A DNA stretch of 64,000 bases from Rhynchopus euleeides (lineage: Eukaryota; Euglenozoa; Diplonemea; Diplonemida; Diplonemidae), in assembly GCA_963210315.1 (NCBI GenBank), contig OY723305.1:1364001-1428000 (forward strand). The letters are read 5' to 3'. Each line of letters opens with the position of its first letter. Position 1 is the stretch's first letter. Positions 41,580 through 50,969 of the stretch are shown here, one piece after another. Position numbers and translations under genes: made by a program. The notes beneath the pieces were generated by a model that was not told the DNA's origin, made no database searches, and saw nothing but the letters and a program-made list of their open reading frames with translations.

Positions 41580-42325
41580 CAGGGGACTACTACTATTCGG
41601 CGAACGGGCGGGCCTAAATCGACCTCGCCAAAAAAGTATAAAATACGTTGCGAGCGAATAGACGTACGTAGTACGTCTATTCAACTTTTCCTAAAAACAC
41701 TGTTTGCAGGGGCTCTGCGGGGCTATTTGGTCCACCAGGGGCGCGCTGGTCACTGCTGCGTGCCCTGGCCCAGATCACTTCGTTGAAGGAAGGCCGGGGA
41801 GCGCCTGGCTGTGGCCCATCCTCTTGAGGCATTCCGTGAGCAGATGAAAGCATCCGACGTCGTCACTATATCGACACCAGCCGAAGATATTGGCCCTGTT
41901 GGTGGATGTCACAGGTCTACGGTGAGCTTTGTCTGGGGCGGTGGTGGTGGGGACTGCGGACGCCGTAGCTGAGGGAATGCGCGGCGGGCTTCAGCAGTGG
42001 TTCTGATGCCTCTGGACCGCATGAGCTTGCGGGTTTGCGGGGCCCGTGCACCCTGGTTCCCCGAAGTGGCACCAATAGACCTTGTCCCCATTCCTTGCCC
42101 CAAAGTTTGTGGATTTGTGTGCCCCCTCCACTGGCAGGCGGTCCTCCAAAAAGAAAATCTCAAAAAAAACGAGATACTTCCCAAAAAAACGGGTGGGCAA
42201 AGTAAGTACTTGTATTCAACGGCCCAACGTGCCCCAGAGCCCCAAAAAAATAAGTACTACTATTCGGCTAAGTACTACTATTCAACTAAGTACGTTTATT
42301 CGACCCCCCCTGTAATGAATTTATT
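41580..42325. mobile_element. Decayed repeat element with a BED-finger-like trace
   Basis: The word TACTACTATTCGGC occurs at 41588-41601 and 42255-42268, with variants at about 42270-42300, and a perfect 12-bp-arm hairpin lies at 41656-41682. Between them, the minus strand at 42200-41994 reads a peptide with spaced Cys and His (DKVYWCHFGEPGCT, then AHAVQRHQNHC), which resembles a BED-type zinc finger found in some transposases. There is no intact ORF. The boundaries are not certain. Confidence 0.4.
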
Positions 42326-43197
42326 TTGGCCCCCCTCCCCCCCGTCGACCCGAAGGTTCTGTATATTTGCCATGGGAGGGTGGGGAGGGGGTGGGTAGGG
42401 AGCTGATCACTCGCCTAACACGGTGTGACTTTTGTTTTTGTTTGTTTCTTTTGGTTTCTATGGCGGATTTGTCTTCGCAAGCTTTCGGAAAAGTTCGGTG
42501 GTTTTCCCTCCTATAAATAGGAGGGAAAATACCGTTTTCGGCACGGCAAGGCATCCTGTTAGGGCTGTCTCCATTGTTGTTGGTTCTGCCTTTACGCCGT
42601 TGTCGACGGCCAAAGGCTGGAGTGAGAAGCAACAATGACAACCCCCCGTCAGATTCCCATTCTGATTTATCGGGTATTTTGTCCTTCACACTCACACATA
42701 CGCACACGCGTAAAAAGAATTGCTGCTGCAGAGGCAGAGAACGCGTCAAACACACACCCTTGCCCCTTTTTTATACGAGCTGCCACGAAAAAAATGCACA
42801 CAGCTCCCCCCCCCCCCCTCCCTCTTCATTTGTTGAGGGATTGTACCCTGCACAGAAAAAAATCGCAGCAAAAAATAGAAAAGGCACAAGCAACCAGGGC
42901 TTCCGCTAATCGCCCACCTCCAAAATTTCTGTGGGCGATAAATTTCTTGCAAAAAAGGCCCCTAAAAAAATTTTGCTCGGGCGCTTCGCGCCCTCGCGCT
43001 CCGGGCATTAGCCAGTTGATGCATGATGTTCCGTTATCCTGAGAGCCAGCTCAGGGTGGGACTGGCCTTTGCAACTTGTACAAAGCCCGCCTTGCTTTCT
43101 GACCTCCACTCAGATTGGATGTGAGTTGGGCTGCGTTTTGAGTGTGGCACGGACTCCACCGATGTGACGATAAATTGTCATCACAAGGACATGCCAC
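42326..43197. other. No clear gene
   Basis: C-runs, A-runs and short overlapping frames. A small direct repeat of ATAGGAGGGAAA type lies near 42510-42530. No gene is supported. Confidence 0.4.
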
Positions 43198-43262
43198 ATG
43201 AGGGGGTCTGGGGGGCGGAGCCCCCCAGCCGCCGGAGGCCACGGTAGTGAACATCTCTTGTG
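43198..43262 (-). repeat. Hairpin-core dispersed repeat, copy 7
   Basis: Inverted core copy with the loop CGGAGCC, ending at GAACATCTC. It is preceded (43130-43195) by sequence like that before copy 5 (GATGTGACGATAAATTGTC), so the repeated unit here is longer, about 130 bp. Confidence 0.8.
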
Positions 43263-44767
43263 GGCGGAAGGGAGGGCAACTTTTTTCTAGGTTTCGACTT
43301 ACGAAACCGAGAAGAACAGTGCATACCAGCCATACCTGGCACGAGACCAGTGCCTCCACTCCAGGCCAGCTTCCTCCAGCCAAACTTCCGGGGCGATTTC
43401 GCCCAAAAATTACTGGCCCAAAAAAAAAGGGGGGGGGGGGGGCGATTTCGCCCACTGAAAATGGGGGAAAAAAATAAAAAGGGGGTTTTCGCCCAAAAAT
43501 CGCCCTCGCGGAAACCCTGCAAGCAACCCCTCCGAAAAAGCAAAAACAATCACTGCAAGGCAGAAGGGTGGGAGGGCGGGAGGGGGGAGGGGGAGGGGGG
43601 CGGCAGGACCCGCCCCCCCCCCTCCTTTCCCCACCCCCCCCGCTCTCCCTCTCGTGCCTTCTTGCAGTGAACTCTTGCAAAGCTCGCGGCATGTTGATGT
43701 GGATGTGACAGCTGCAATAAACCCCCGCCACCCGAGCTGACAACATCCGCAACAAAAGCGGGGGAGGGGGAGGGGGGAGGAGGAGGATAAGACACCCCAA
43801 ATGGGACGCCGGGACTTGACTTCTTTTCTCAAAGAGCTCCGAGAGAATAGGGGGGTAGGGGGGCCGGGGGGGGGGGGGAGGTAGTGAAGCAGATTCTGAT
43901 TCGTAGAAGCAGAGGGAATCACAATGCTGATCTCTCTTCACTCGTTGTGCAGGGTTGTGTCTGAGACCCAGTGATGTACTCGAGACAATAGGGGGGGAGG
44001 GGGGGGGGGTATTGGTGTCGAGAGTGAAGGCAAATGCAACCCTCCCAACACCCACAGCAAGAGAAGGGGGGGGGGGCAGGGAATTGTTAGCAGACAGGGG
44101 TTTGTGGGGGAGGAGGAGGGGGGGGGGGGGGGTGACTAAAGGTTTGTCATGGGTGTCAGGTGTGATTGGGGGGGTGGGACAATATCAACCCACCTTTCTG
44201 ACATAATGGTGCGTCGGGGTGAAACCCCCCGACGAGTTTTTTTTCTCCGCTGTATTTTTTTTTGTTTGTTGCTTTCGTAGCTTGGACGGGACAGCTTGAG
44301 GAGAAAGGGGCCGGGGGCCGGTGGGATGGGGGGGGGGGGAGGTGAGTGATGGGAGATGGGCATTGGTGGGTTGGCTAGTAAAAAGTGAAGGGGGGGGGGC
44401 AGGAGTAGCAGAGAAACCCCTTATTATCTGATGAGAGGGTGGGTTGGGACGGACGCAAGAAGAGAGGGGGGGGGGGTAGTGAAAAAGAGGCAGAAGGGAG
44501 CACAAGAATGATCACCCTTCACTCGTTATGCAGGTTGTGTCTGAAATCCAAGAAGAGAGGGGGGGGGGGACGGACACACCCAAGCAGGTCGCCACCAGGT
44601 GGGAGTGGCGCAGGGTGGGATGTGGTAATGCCCGAGAAGGGTATAGTCGCAAATAAAATATCCCCTACCCGCTCCCTTTGGGAGAGGGGACAGCAGATGT
44701 GGATAGGGGGGGGGGGGTGTGCATGTTAATAAAACTGTCAACAAAAAAAATAATGACTCGCTTCTCA
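43263..44767. other. Low-complexity spacer with a duplicated block
   Basis: Poly-G/C tracts dominate. The block at about 43904-43965 recurs, diverged, at about 44483-44550 (shared CTTCACTCGTT, GCAGG, TTGTGTCTGA). Part of it (44493-44520) is identical to 16351-16378. No gene is supported. Confidence 0.5.
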
Positions 44768-44814
44768 CAGGGCTGTTCCTAACTGGGGGGCTGGTTCCCC
44801 ACTTTCAGGATTCT

Positions 44815-44935
44815 GAACTTTTTTTCTAAGAACTTTTGTACGGGGAAAAAAAGTTTTTTTCTAAGAATTTTGTAAGGGAAATTTTTTTTTCTAAGGGTTT
44901 TTCGCAGAGGAAATTTTTTTTCTAAGATTTTCCCA
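44815..44935 (+). repeat. Subterminal TTTTTTTCTAAGAA repeats
   Basis: Four copies of a unit of about 33 bp starting TTTTTTTCTAAG (near 44819, 44850, 44884 and 44916). An inverted copy sits past the gene near 49285-49305. Such subterminal motifs are typical transposase-binding sites in hAT-type elements. Confidence 0.65.
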
Positions 44936-45182
44936 GTCGACAGGGCGCACACAAGGATGGAAGGGAAGTCTCTCCCCCGTACAGTTCGCCTTGCTGGCCA
45001 ACTGGAGACTCCGCAGGATGACCCCGCCCACCTCCTCTTGCCTCGGTTTGCGTGTTGCTGGTGTGTTGCCTGTGTATTGCTGTTGTATTGCACTCCTGAG
45101 GACCTCCCTATTTATTCCCACTCGACTACCCTTCGACAGGACCCTGACCTCACACTCACCCAACCTCACGTACTCCGCGAAT

Positions 45183-48100
45183 ATGGTGCGCACCACTGCA
45201 AAAATCTCCGGGAGCTTTTGGGCTTTCAGGCCTGAAGGGGCCAGTAGGGGGGTGGCGTCGGGGAGTGGCAGCTTTGTAACTATCCTCCAGCTGCTGGCAT
45301 GTACAGTACTGCGGGAGTGCCAAGGTGTATTGAGCAACCTCCTCCAGTCCCTGCGGAGCACAACCCCCGATGAGAACGAGCCCCAGATGATCACCTCGCA
45401 GGACCCGCAGCGACCCAACCCTGACGTCAGTCTCTCCGCCCTCGGACACAAACACCCGCACCTGAAGCACCTCTGCACCACCAAAAGCGCCACCGTCTAC
45501 AGCTGCCCATCTTGTGGTGAGTTCCGCACAGCTATTACAGACAGCATGGTTGTGATGTTGGGCGTCGTGAAGGACGAGGTGCAGCGCGTTGCTTCTCAAT
45601 TTATGGAGAAGCAAGGTCCGTGCACATGTGGTGCTGTCCGGGCTGCGCAGTTCTGCGTCGAGAAGGCCCCGCACCTCCTGTTCCTCTCGACGCAGCGGTT
45701 TTCTGCATCCGGCGAGAAGCAGAAGCACCTGACGGAGCTTGCGGAAACCGTCAACGTCAAGGAATTAAGAGACCTCTCCGCCCTTCGTGAGCTTGGCGTT
45801 GACGGCAACGGGGTGGTGCAGGTGGGCACGGTGCAGCCGGTGAATCACCGGTACCGGTTTGTCGGTGCATCGTGCACAAAGTCCGGGCTGACCCTCGCGA
45901 AGGGGATCGCCTGGGAGACGCTGTGCGCTCGTGGCCCCGCCACCACTCTGAAGTGGAAGTCGATCACGACTGATCGTGTGACGGATTGCTCTGTGGCGCC
46001 GTTCAATCGTGCGAACGCGAAGCCAGCACTCGTGCTGTACGCACGTGAGGCATCGGACGGTGACGGGCACGACGTCGATGCTTCGCATGATGCGCCGCCG
46101 CCTCCTCCTCCGGATCCCCTGGCCGCCTCTCCTGCAGCTACCACCGCCGCCCCTGTCGCCCCTGCACCCCACGCCGCCTTCTACACCGGGGAAGGGGCGT
46201 GCCACGTCGCCGCGTTCGACAGCGCCGGGCGACTGTCCCCATGGCTGACCGCCATGAAGCTCGCCCAATCAACCGGAGGCGTCAACATTGGGCTTGTACC
46301 AGGGTGGGTTCAACGGGATCTATACAGTTCTGGACACTACTGCCTCCGAGTGCTTGACTGCCTAGCAAGGTCAATTCCCATTACGGAGCCGACGCGTACC
46401 AGTGCTGCGGCGCTTCTGGAGGGCGTTGACTCCCCCGAAGCGGAGGCCCTCACGGTGAAGCTCAGGCGTCCGCGATTGATGGATACGAGATTCCTCGTGG
46501 ACGAAGAGTTGGACACCAACACCGCGTCAGTGGCCCTGCAGACTTTCCGCACATCCCGCGGTTTAAATGTTCACTTTTCTATCGTCGACACCACACAGCC
46601 TCGCACCTTCGGCTTGCTTCTTCCGTCGTTGATGGCCCAGTACCCCTTGCGGCTTGTCTTCGACACAGCAAAGGCGCACTTCCTTCTTTTGATGGCAGCA
46701 AACAAGAAGTACGTGCCAGAGGGCTCAATGGTGAACGGTCTCCTTCGGATTCAGCAGCGGCAGGCACAGCTCGCCATACAGGAGAAGCAGCAGCGGAAGA
46801 TCCACGCTGCAGCCTCCGGTGTGGTGCGTCTCCCTGATGGGAGGTGGAGGTGCACCACGTGTGCACCGTTCTTGGTGCAGCTGGAGGGGGAGTTCTCGGA
46901 GCAACCCCACTTGCTCCGGTATGCACGCGGCGAAGCGTCTATGTCTGCCACGACAGTTGGGCGCCAGCAAAGCAATATCCGCCGCCACATGGGTGGTGCG
47001 GCGCACAAGAGAGCAGTGCAGTTGTCCACGCCTGGGAGTGAAAACACCAATGTGACAGCTACAGATATCCCCAAGCAGACGCTGTGCGCGAAGGTGAAGG
47101 TGACCAGCGAGCAGTACACAAGTCTGGTCAACCTGGTGTACAACGTGGCAACGGCGACGCAACGGGCGGAGGGGCTGAGCAGTGTGGGTGCGAGGTTGCA
47201 GGACGACAAGCGGAAGGGGCTGCATGTCCTGGACACCCACTACTCTCGAAAAGTCGCGAAGGAGTTCCAGACGATACTCTGGGAGGTGCTCCTGAGGGGA
47301 GTGGTGGGTGCGGTGCGTGCGTGTCGGGCGGCAACCCTGAAGGTGGACGGTACCACGTTCGCCCGCATCGACTTGATGATCGTCATCGTTTCGGGGATCA
47401 GCAGGACGGATTGTGCTATGAAAGATTGGTGTGTGGGCACAGTCGACTTGAAGAAAGCTGACGCAGAGTCGCAGAAGGACGAGCTGGTCAAGTTGTTCGA
47501 CAGCCTCCAGCTGTCGCAGTGGGCGCGGCGTTCGCTGAAGGGATTCGCGGCAGACGGGGCATCAACGATGAAGAGTCTCAGGGGGAAGCTCGAGATCGCG
47601 TGGGGATGCACTCTCATCGATGTGCATGATGCTGCCCACATGCACCAGCTGTCCGTCGGCCTCATCAAGAAGACACGAAAGGTTGTTGAACATAGCCGCC
47701 TCCTCCGACACTGGTTTGCCTTCTTCAGATCAACCGCCAGGCAGAAGTCTCTGCAGATCATTTCCGGTGGGAAATGTCTCTCCTTCCCGAAGGAGCACTC
47801 CGTGCGTTGGGCAGCTGCAACGTTCCGTCGCCTGAACGCGGCTGTGGTGAACTTTGACTTCACTGTCGCTATGCTCGGGGAGATCCAGCCGCCGCCGTTC
47901 TTCTTCCACAAGCTCACCCCCGAGTATTCCCTCTCGACTTGCATCTTGGCTGACGTCTTCGACATCAATAAAGGGGTGAGCGAGGCGTTGCAGAAGCGAG
48001 ACCTGTCGCTCTCGTCGATGGAGAGCATCCTGCAGAATGCACTGACAGTGCATAAGGTGCTGGCGCGCCAGCCTGGCAAGCACGAAGCCAAGTTCTATGA

Positions 48101-49154
48101 GAACCAGGGAACCACATCGTTGCCTCCGGGGGTAGTTGCCGAGATGACTTCCTGGCGCTCAAAGCTCTGCCACACCATCTACAAGGACCTGGCCAAGAGG
48201 TGGGAGGAGTATCCCTGCCGCTCATTCAGCTCTTTCTTCGCGACAAGTGGGAAGGACAGCACGTGCGAGTGCCTCATGGCGCTCGCTTCTCGCTTGGGTT
48301 ACGACCAGGCAGAGATTCTCAGCATCGGCATGGAGTGGGTGAAGCTGCGGTTGGAATGCACAGATCTCAGGGGGAACCTTCTGAAAGAGTTTGTCGTCGA
48401 CTTCTTGCTGGAATCCGAGAGTTCGACGTTTGCGATAGTGCTTGAGGCCATGGTGGCACTGTCACCCTCGACTGTGTTTGTGGAGGCTGCTTTTTCAGTT
48501 GTAACGCGCATGAGGGGATCGTTCCGGAAGGCACTCTCTGCCGCAAGCATCTCTCAAGAACTGGGCATCACTCTAGAGCTGTCACATGATGACGCGGCGC
48601 GCAAGATCATCGTTGAAGAAACAGTCAACACGTTCCTCGCCAACAAGAAGCGCCGCTTCACTGCGCGTTCCCTGACGCCTCTTCCAACTCTGACAACCGT
48701 GGAGCTCGTTGACCTCGATGCAGCCATGGGTTCTCTATTTGCTGGCGTGGAGGATTGTGATGAGGAATCGGACGGCAGCTGGGAAGATGACAACGCCGAT
48801 GCATTGTCGATTGTCAGCCTCGTGGAGGAAGTCCCTGAGGATCCCTTCCTCACTTCGTTGCTTGCAGATGCCGCACCCCCCGTCGTGCCTCCAGCCACCC
48901 TGCAACATGTCACCTTCCAGCTCCCCGCTTCATCGACCCCGGGCACCCCATCGACACTCCCCACACCTCAGCCGGAAGAACCGCCGCAGCTGCCTCCCAC
49001 ACAGGCGGCACCGGCAGAGCGCAGGAGGGAGGTTGGGCCGCACCCCGAGGAGCCCCAGGAGAAAAGGGCCCGCGTCCATGTCGACATCGATGTCGACATG
49101 GAGGAGGATTGGGGAGAGTGGGCGTACGTTTCGGACGCCGAAACTTCCGAGTGA
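45183..49154 (+). CDS. hAT-like transposase fused to a degenerate USP-like domain
   Basis: From the ATG at 45183 the protein has 1323 residues (the frame is open upstream; an ATG at 45018 is possible). Residues 1-300 resemble a ubiquitin-specific protease: a Cys-box-like ILQLLACTVLREC, a zinc ribbon (CPSCG about 108, CTCG about 146) and HLLFLSTQRF. The catalytic Cys position is Gly or Ser, and the His box reads KGIAWETL, so activity is probably lost. About 553-612 is a CxxC...HxxxxxH finger. About 715-1060 is an RNase H-like core with candidate acids in TLKVDGTTF and FAADGASTMK. About 1095-1130 is the hAT C-terminal signature (LSPSTVFVEAAFSVVTRMRG). The tail is acidic and Pro-rich. An AG directly before the CTTTGTAAC codon run (about 45269) leaves room for an upstream exon supplying the Cys. 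Confidence 0.85.
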   Translation: MVRTTAKISGSFWAFRPEGASRGVASGSGSFVTILQLLACTVLRECQGVLSNLLQSLRSTTPDENEPQMITSQDPQRPNPDVSLSALGHKHPHLKHLCTTKSATVYSCPSCGEFRTAITDSMVVMLGVVKDEVQRVASQFMEKQGPCTCGAVRAAQFCVEKAPHLLFLSTQRFSASGEKQKHLTELAETVNVKELRDLSALRELGVDGNGVVQVGTVQPVNHRYRFVGASCTKSGLTLAKGIAWETLCARGPATTLKWKSITTDRVTDCSVAPFNRANAKPALVLYAREASDGDGHDVDASHDAPPPPPPDPLAASPAATTAAPVAPAPHAAFYTGEGACHVAAFDSAGRLSPWLTAMKLAQSTGGVNIGLVPGWVQRDLYSSGHYCLRVLDCLARSIPITEPTRTSAAALLEGVDSPEAEALTVKLRRPRLMDTRFLVDEELDTNTASVALQTFRTSRGLNVHFSIVDTTQPRTFGLLLPSLMAQYPLRLVFDTAKAHFLLLMAANKKYVPEGSMVNGLLRIQQRQAQLAIQEKQQRKIHAAASGVVRLPDGRWRCTTCAPFLVQLEGEFSEQPHLLRYARGEASMSATTVGRQQSNIRRHMGGAAHKRAVQLSTPGSENTNVTATDIPKQTLCAKVKVTSEQYTSLVNLVYNVATATQRAEGLSSVGARLQDDKRKGLHVLDTHYSRKVAKEFQTILWEVLLRGVVGAVRACRAATLKVDGTTFARIDLMIVIVSGISRTDCAMKDWCVGTVDLKKADAESQKDELVKLFDSLQLSQWARRSLKGFAADGASTMKSLRGKLEIAWGCTLIDVHDAAHMHQLSVGLIKKTRKVVEHSRLLRHWFAFFRSTARQKSLQIISGGKCLSFPKEHSVRWAAATFRRLNAAVVNFDFTVAMLGEIQPPPFFFHKLTPEYSLSTCILADVFDINKGVSEALQKRDLSLSSMESILQNALTVHKVLARQPGKHEAKFYENQGTTSLPPGVVAEMTSWRSKLCHTIYKDLAKRWEEYPCRSFSSFFATSGKDSTCECLMALASRLGYDQAEILSIGMEWVKLRLECTDLRGNLLKEFVVDFLLESESSTFAIVLEAMVALSPSTVFVEAAFSVVTRMRGSFRKALSAASISQELGITLELSHDDAARKIIVEETVNTFLANKKRRFTARSLTPLPTLTTVELVDLDAAMGSLFAGVEDCDEESDGSWEDDNADALSIVSLVEEVPEDPFLTSLLADAAPPVVPPATLQHVTFQLPASSTPGTPSTLPTPQPEEPPQLPPTQAAPAERRREVGPHPEEPQEKRARVHVDIDVDMEEDWGEWAYVSDAETSE

Positions 49155-50141
49155 GCCATCATCGTTCTTAGAAGGGGGGGGGGGGTGGGGGCGGGGGGGT
49201 GGTTTTCATCGTAGAAATCATAGAAAAAGTCCCGCCTGACGGGCACGCGCCTGAAACCTGTGGGGGGGTGAGCAAAAAATCCCTTGTAAAAATTCTTAGA
49301 AAAAACCTGGTTCCCCGACCCAAAAAACCCGGAAAAAGGGCTGGTTCCCCGCCCAGGCCTGGTGGCCGGGCTTTTTCTTTTTTTTTGATGATTTTTACCC
49401 CAAAATCTTCCCAGTGAAATCGCTGGGTGGGGGTGGGGGGTTACACGTGTGGGGCAGGAGGGCCCGAAGGCACGCACCCTCCAAAATCTTTGAAAACTTG
49501 AGAAACCCCATGCCATATGAACAAGGCGTCGCCACACTGTGTAAGAGCTCGGCGGGGTGGGGGTGGGGGGGCACCAATACAACAGTCGCACCAGTAGAAA
49601 CGGGACAAACACACAGAAATGGGTGATTACATGAGTGGTTTGTGTCCATGCATGAAAAAAAAACTGACGGAGGAGAATGGGGTCGTCACTTGGTACTACT
49701 AAGCACGCACGATGAACAAGGGGGGCGGCCTGATCGCTGTATAGGGCCTGGTTGAAAATCGCAGCAACATCAAAACTGTTTTTTTTGTTCCCTCCCTTTG
49801 AAGACCCTCCTTCAGCCTGCTACCTTTAGTTTCCCCTTTGACTGCTTTGACAACGTGGTGATCACTTATTCTGGCAGGACCGCAGTCCGACACTCGTACT
49901 GCTCGCGATAATTCTTTCTTTGGAGAGAGAGAGAGGGGGGGGGGGGCAGCTCCTTCCTACATTACCAGGAACGAGCGCTGCCAGTTTTGAAAATATCACG
50001 CCTAGGGTATTGGTAGATGGTGTATGTTTTACATTTCGCGCTCTGTGTCAGACGACGCCAATATGGAACCATACTGGCATCAGAGAAAGGGCGGTTGTCA
50101 TCCTTTTTTTTGTTGAACATTTTTTTTGTTTGCCTTCCAGA
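49155..50141. other. Spacer between transposase and retroelement
   Basis: Includes the right subterminal motif (about 49285-49305), two CTGGTTCCCCG words near 49310 and 49345, and unassigned DNA. No continuation of the retroelement's reverse transcriptase was found here. Confidence 0.45.
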
Positions 50142-50969
50142 CTAGCAGAGAGATATACACAACCCAGCGTATCCCTCACCAGCCTGACGGTTCAGCCCCA
50201 CCTCCAGCAAATCGTTCGCACTTGTCAGCGCTTGTGCGGCCTGGGGAGCTGGTGCGTAGCCCATAGGGAGTCGAGTCATACGTCGGTGAAGGCGGCATGC
50301 CCTGAAGGCAAAGTATGGGCGCACATCCATCGGCAAGCCGAACTGAAAGAAGAAACTCTTAAAGTCAAACTGCATCACCAGGGAAGCCCCGAAGACGGTG
50401 GCGAGGATCTCGCTGTACGACGGCAGATGGCAGCGTGGAAGGGAAGTCATGTCAAGAGCACTGTTGATGGCTCGGCAGGACATGATGAACCTGAGGGAAC
50501 CCGCCGCCTTCTTCGGCACGCAGAAGACGCCCTGGTACCAGGTCACACTGGAATCCGCCTTGGGGGAGGACTCTGTGATCCCGAGGCTGTCGAGGCGCCC
50601 CACATGTGGTAAGATCTTCGTGTTCAGGGGGCCCGGCCGCGGCTTCAAACCCTGATCGATGAGCCTGTAGAGGAAGTCTGCATCAGTAAACCATCGAAAG
50701 TTCTCCCCCAGGGCTGGGAAGTCCCTCAGCAGCTGCACAATGTAGATGGTGCCTGGGGTAGCCTCTGAGATAATTCCTTCGTAGGAAGCCCGGGGGGCAG
50801 CGGAGAAGCGCGAGTCCACCCAGGCAGAGGCGTAGTCGTAGTACTTCAGGTACATGCGAAAAGGAGAACTTCGATACAGGCTGTGCACTGATGCCAGGGA
50901 ATCACCGGAATCACTTACTGACTCTGCAAGATCCGCGTCGCTTCCTTCGTCTCCAGAGTCGCTTGCCAT
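50142..50969 (-). pseudogene. Reverse transcriptase, truncated after motif B
   Basis: Begins at the ATG at 50969, overlapping the recombinase by 55 bp in another frame. After an acidic leader it shows fingers and palm motifs: VFCVPKKAAGSLRFIMSC, then motif A as LVMQFDFKSFFFQFGL, then RLPMGYAPAPQAAQAL (motif B). The frame ends 27 residues later in unrelated sequence. The YxDD motif, thumb and RNase H are absent. A donor-like CTG|GTGAGG occurs near the end, so an intron cannot be excluded, but no downstream exon was found within 500 bp. It is not active as it stands. Confidence 0.82.

Larger units (their letters stand above)
44768..49420. mobile_element. Transposase-bearing element (right end not fixed)
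   Basis: The left end candidate, CAGGGCTGTTCCTAACTGG at 44768, matches the CAGGGGTATTCCTAACTTT end of the NLR carrier at 16 of 19 positions. Next come subterminal repeats, then the transposase gene. On the right, TTCTTAGAAAAAACCTGG (about 49290) is an inverted form of the left subterminal motif. I could not find the matching right terminus or a target duplication, so the end given is only where inverted motifs stop. Confidence 0.6.

Noticed and set aside
44991..45182. Longer N-terminus for the transposase
   Set aside because: The upstream part opens with TTG, has a Cys/Leu/Pro-rich composition and looks like untranslated sequence. The ATG at 45183 is preferred, though an ATG at 45018 is possible.
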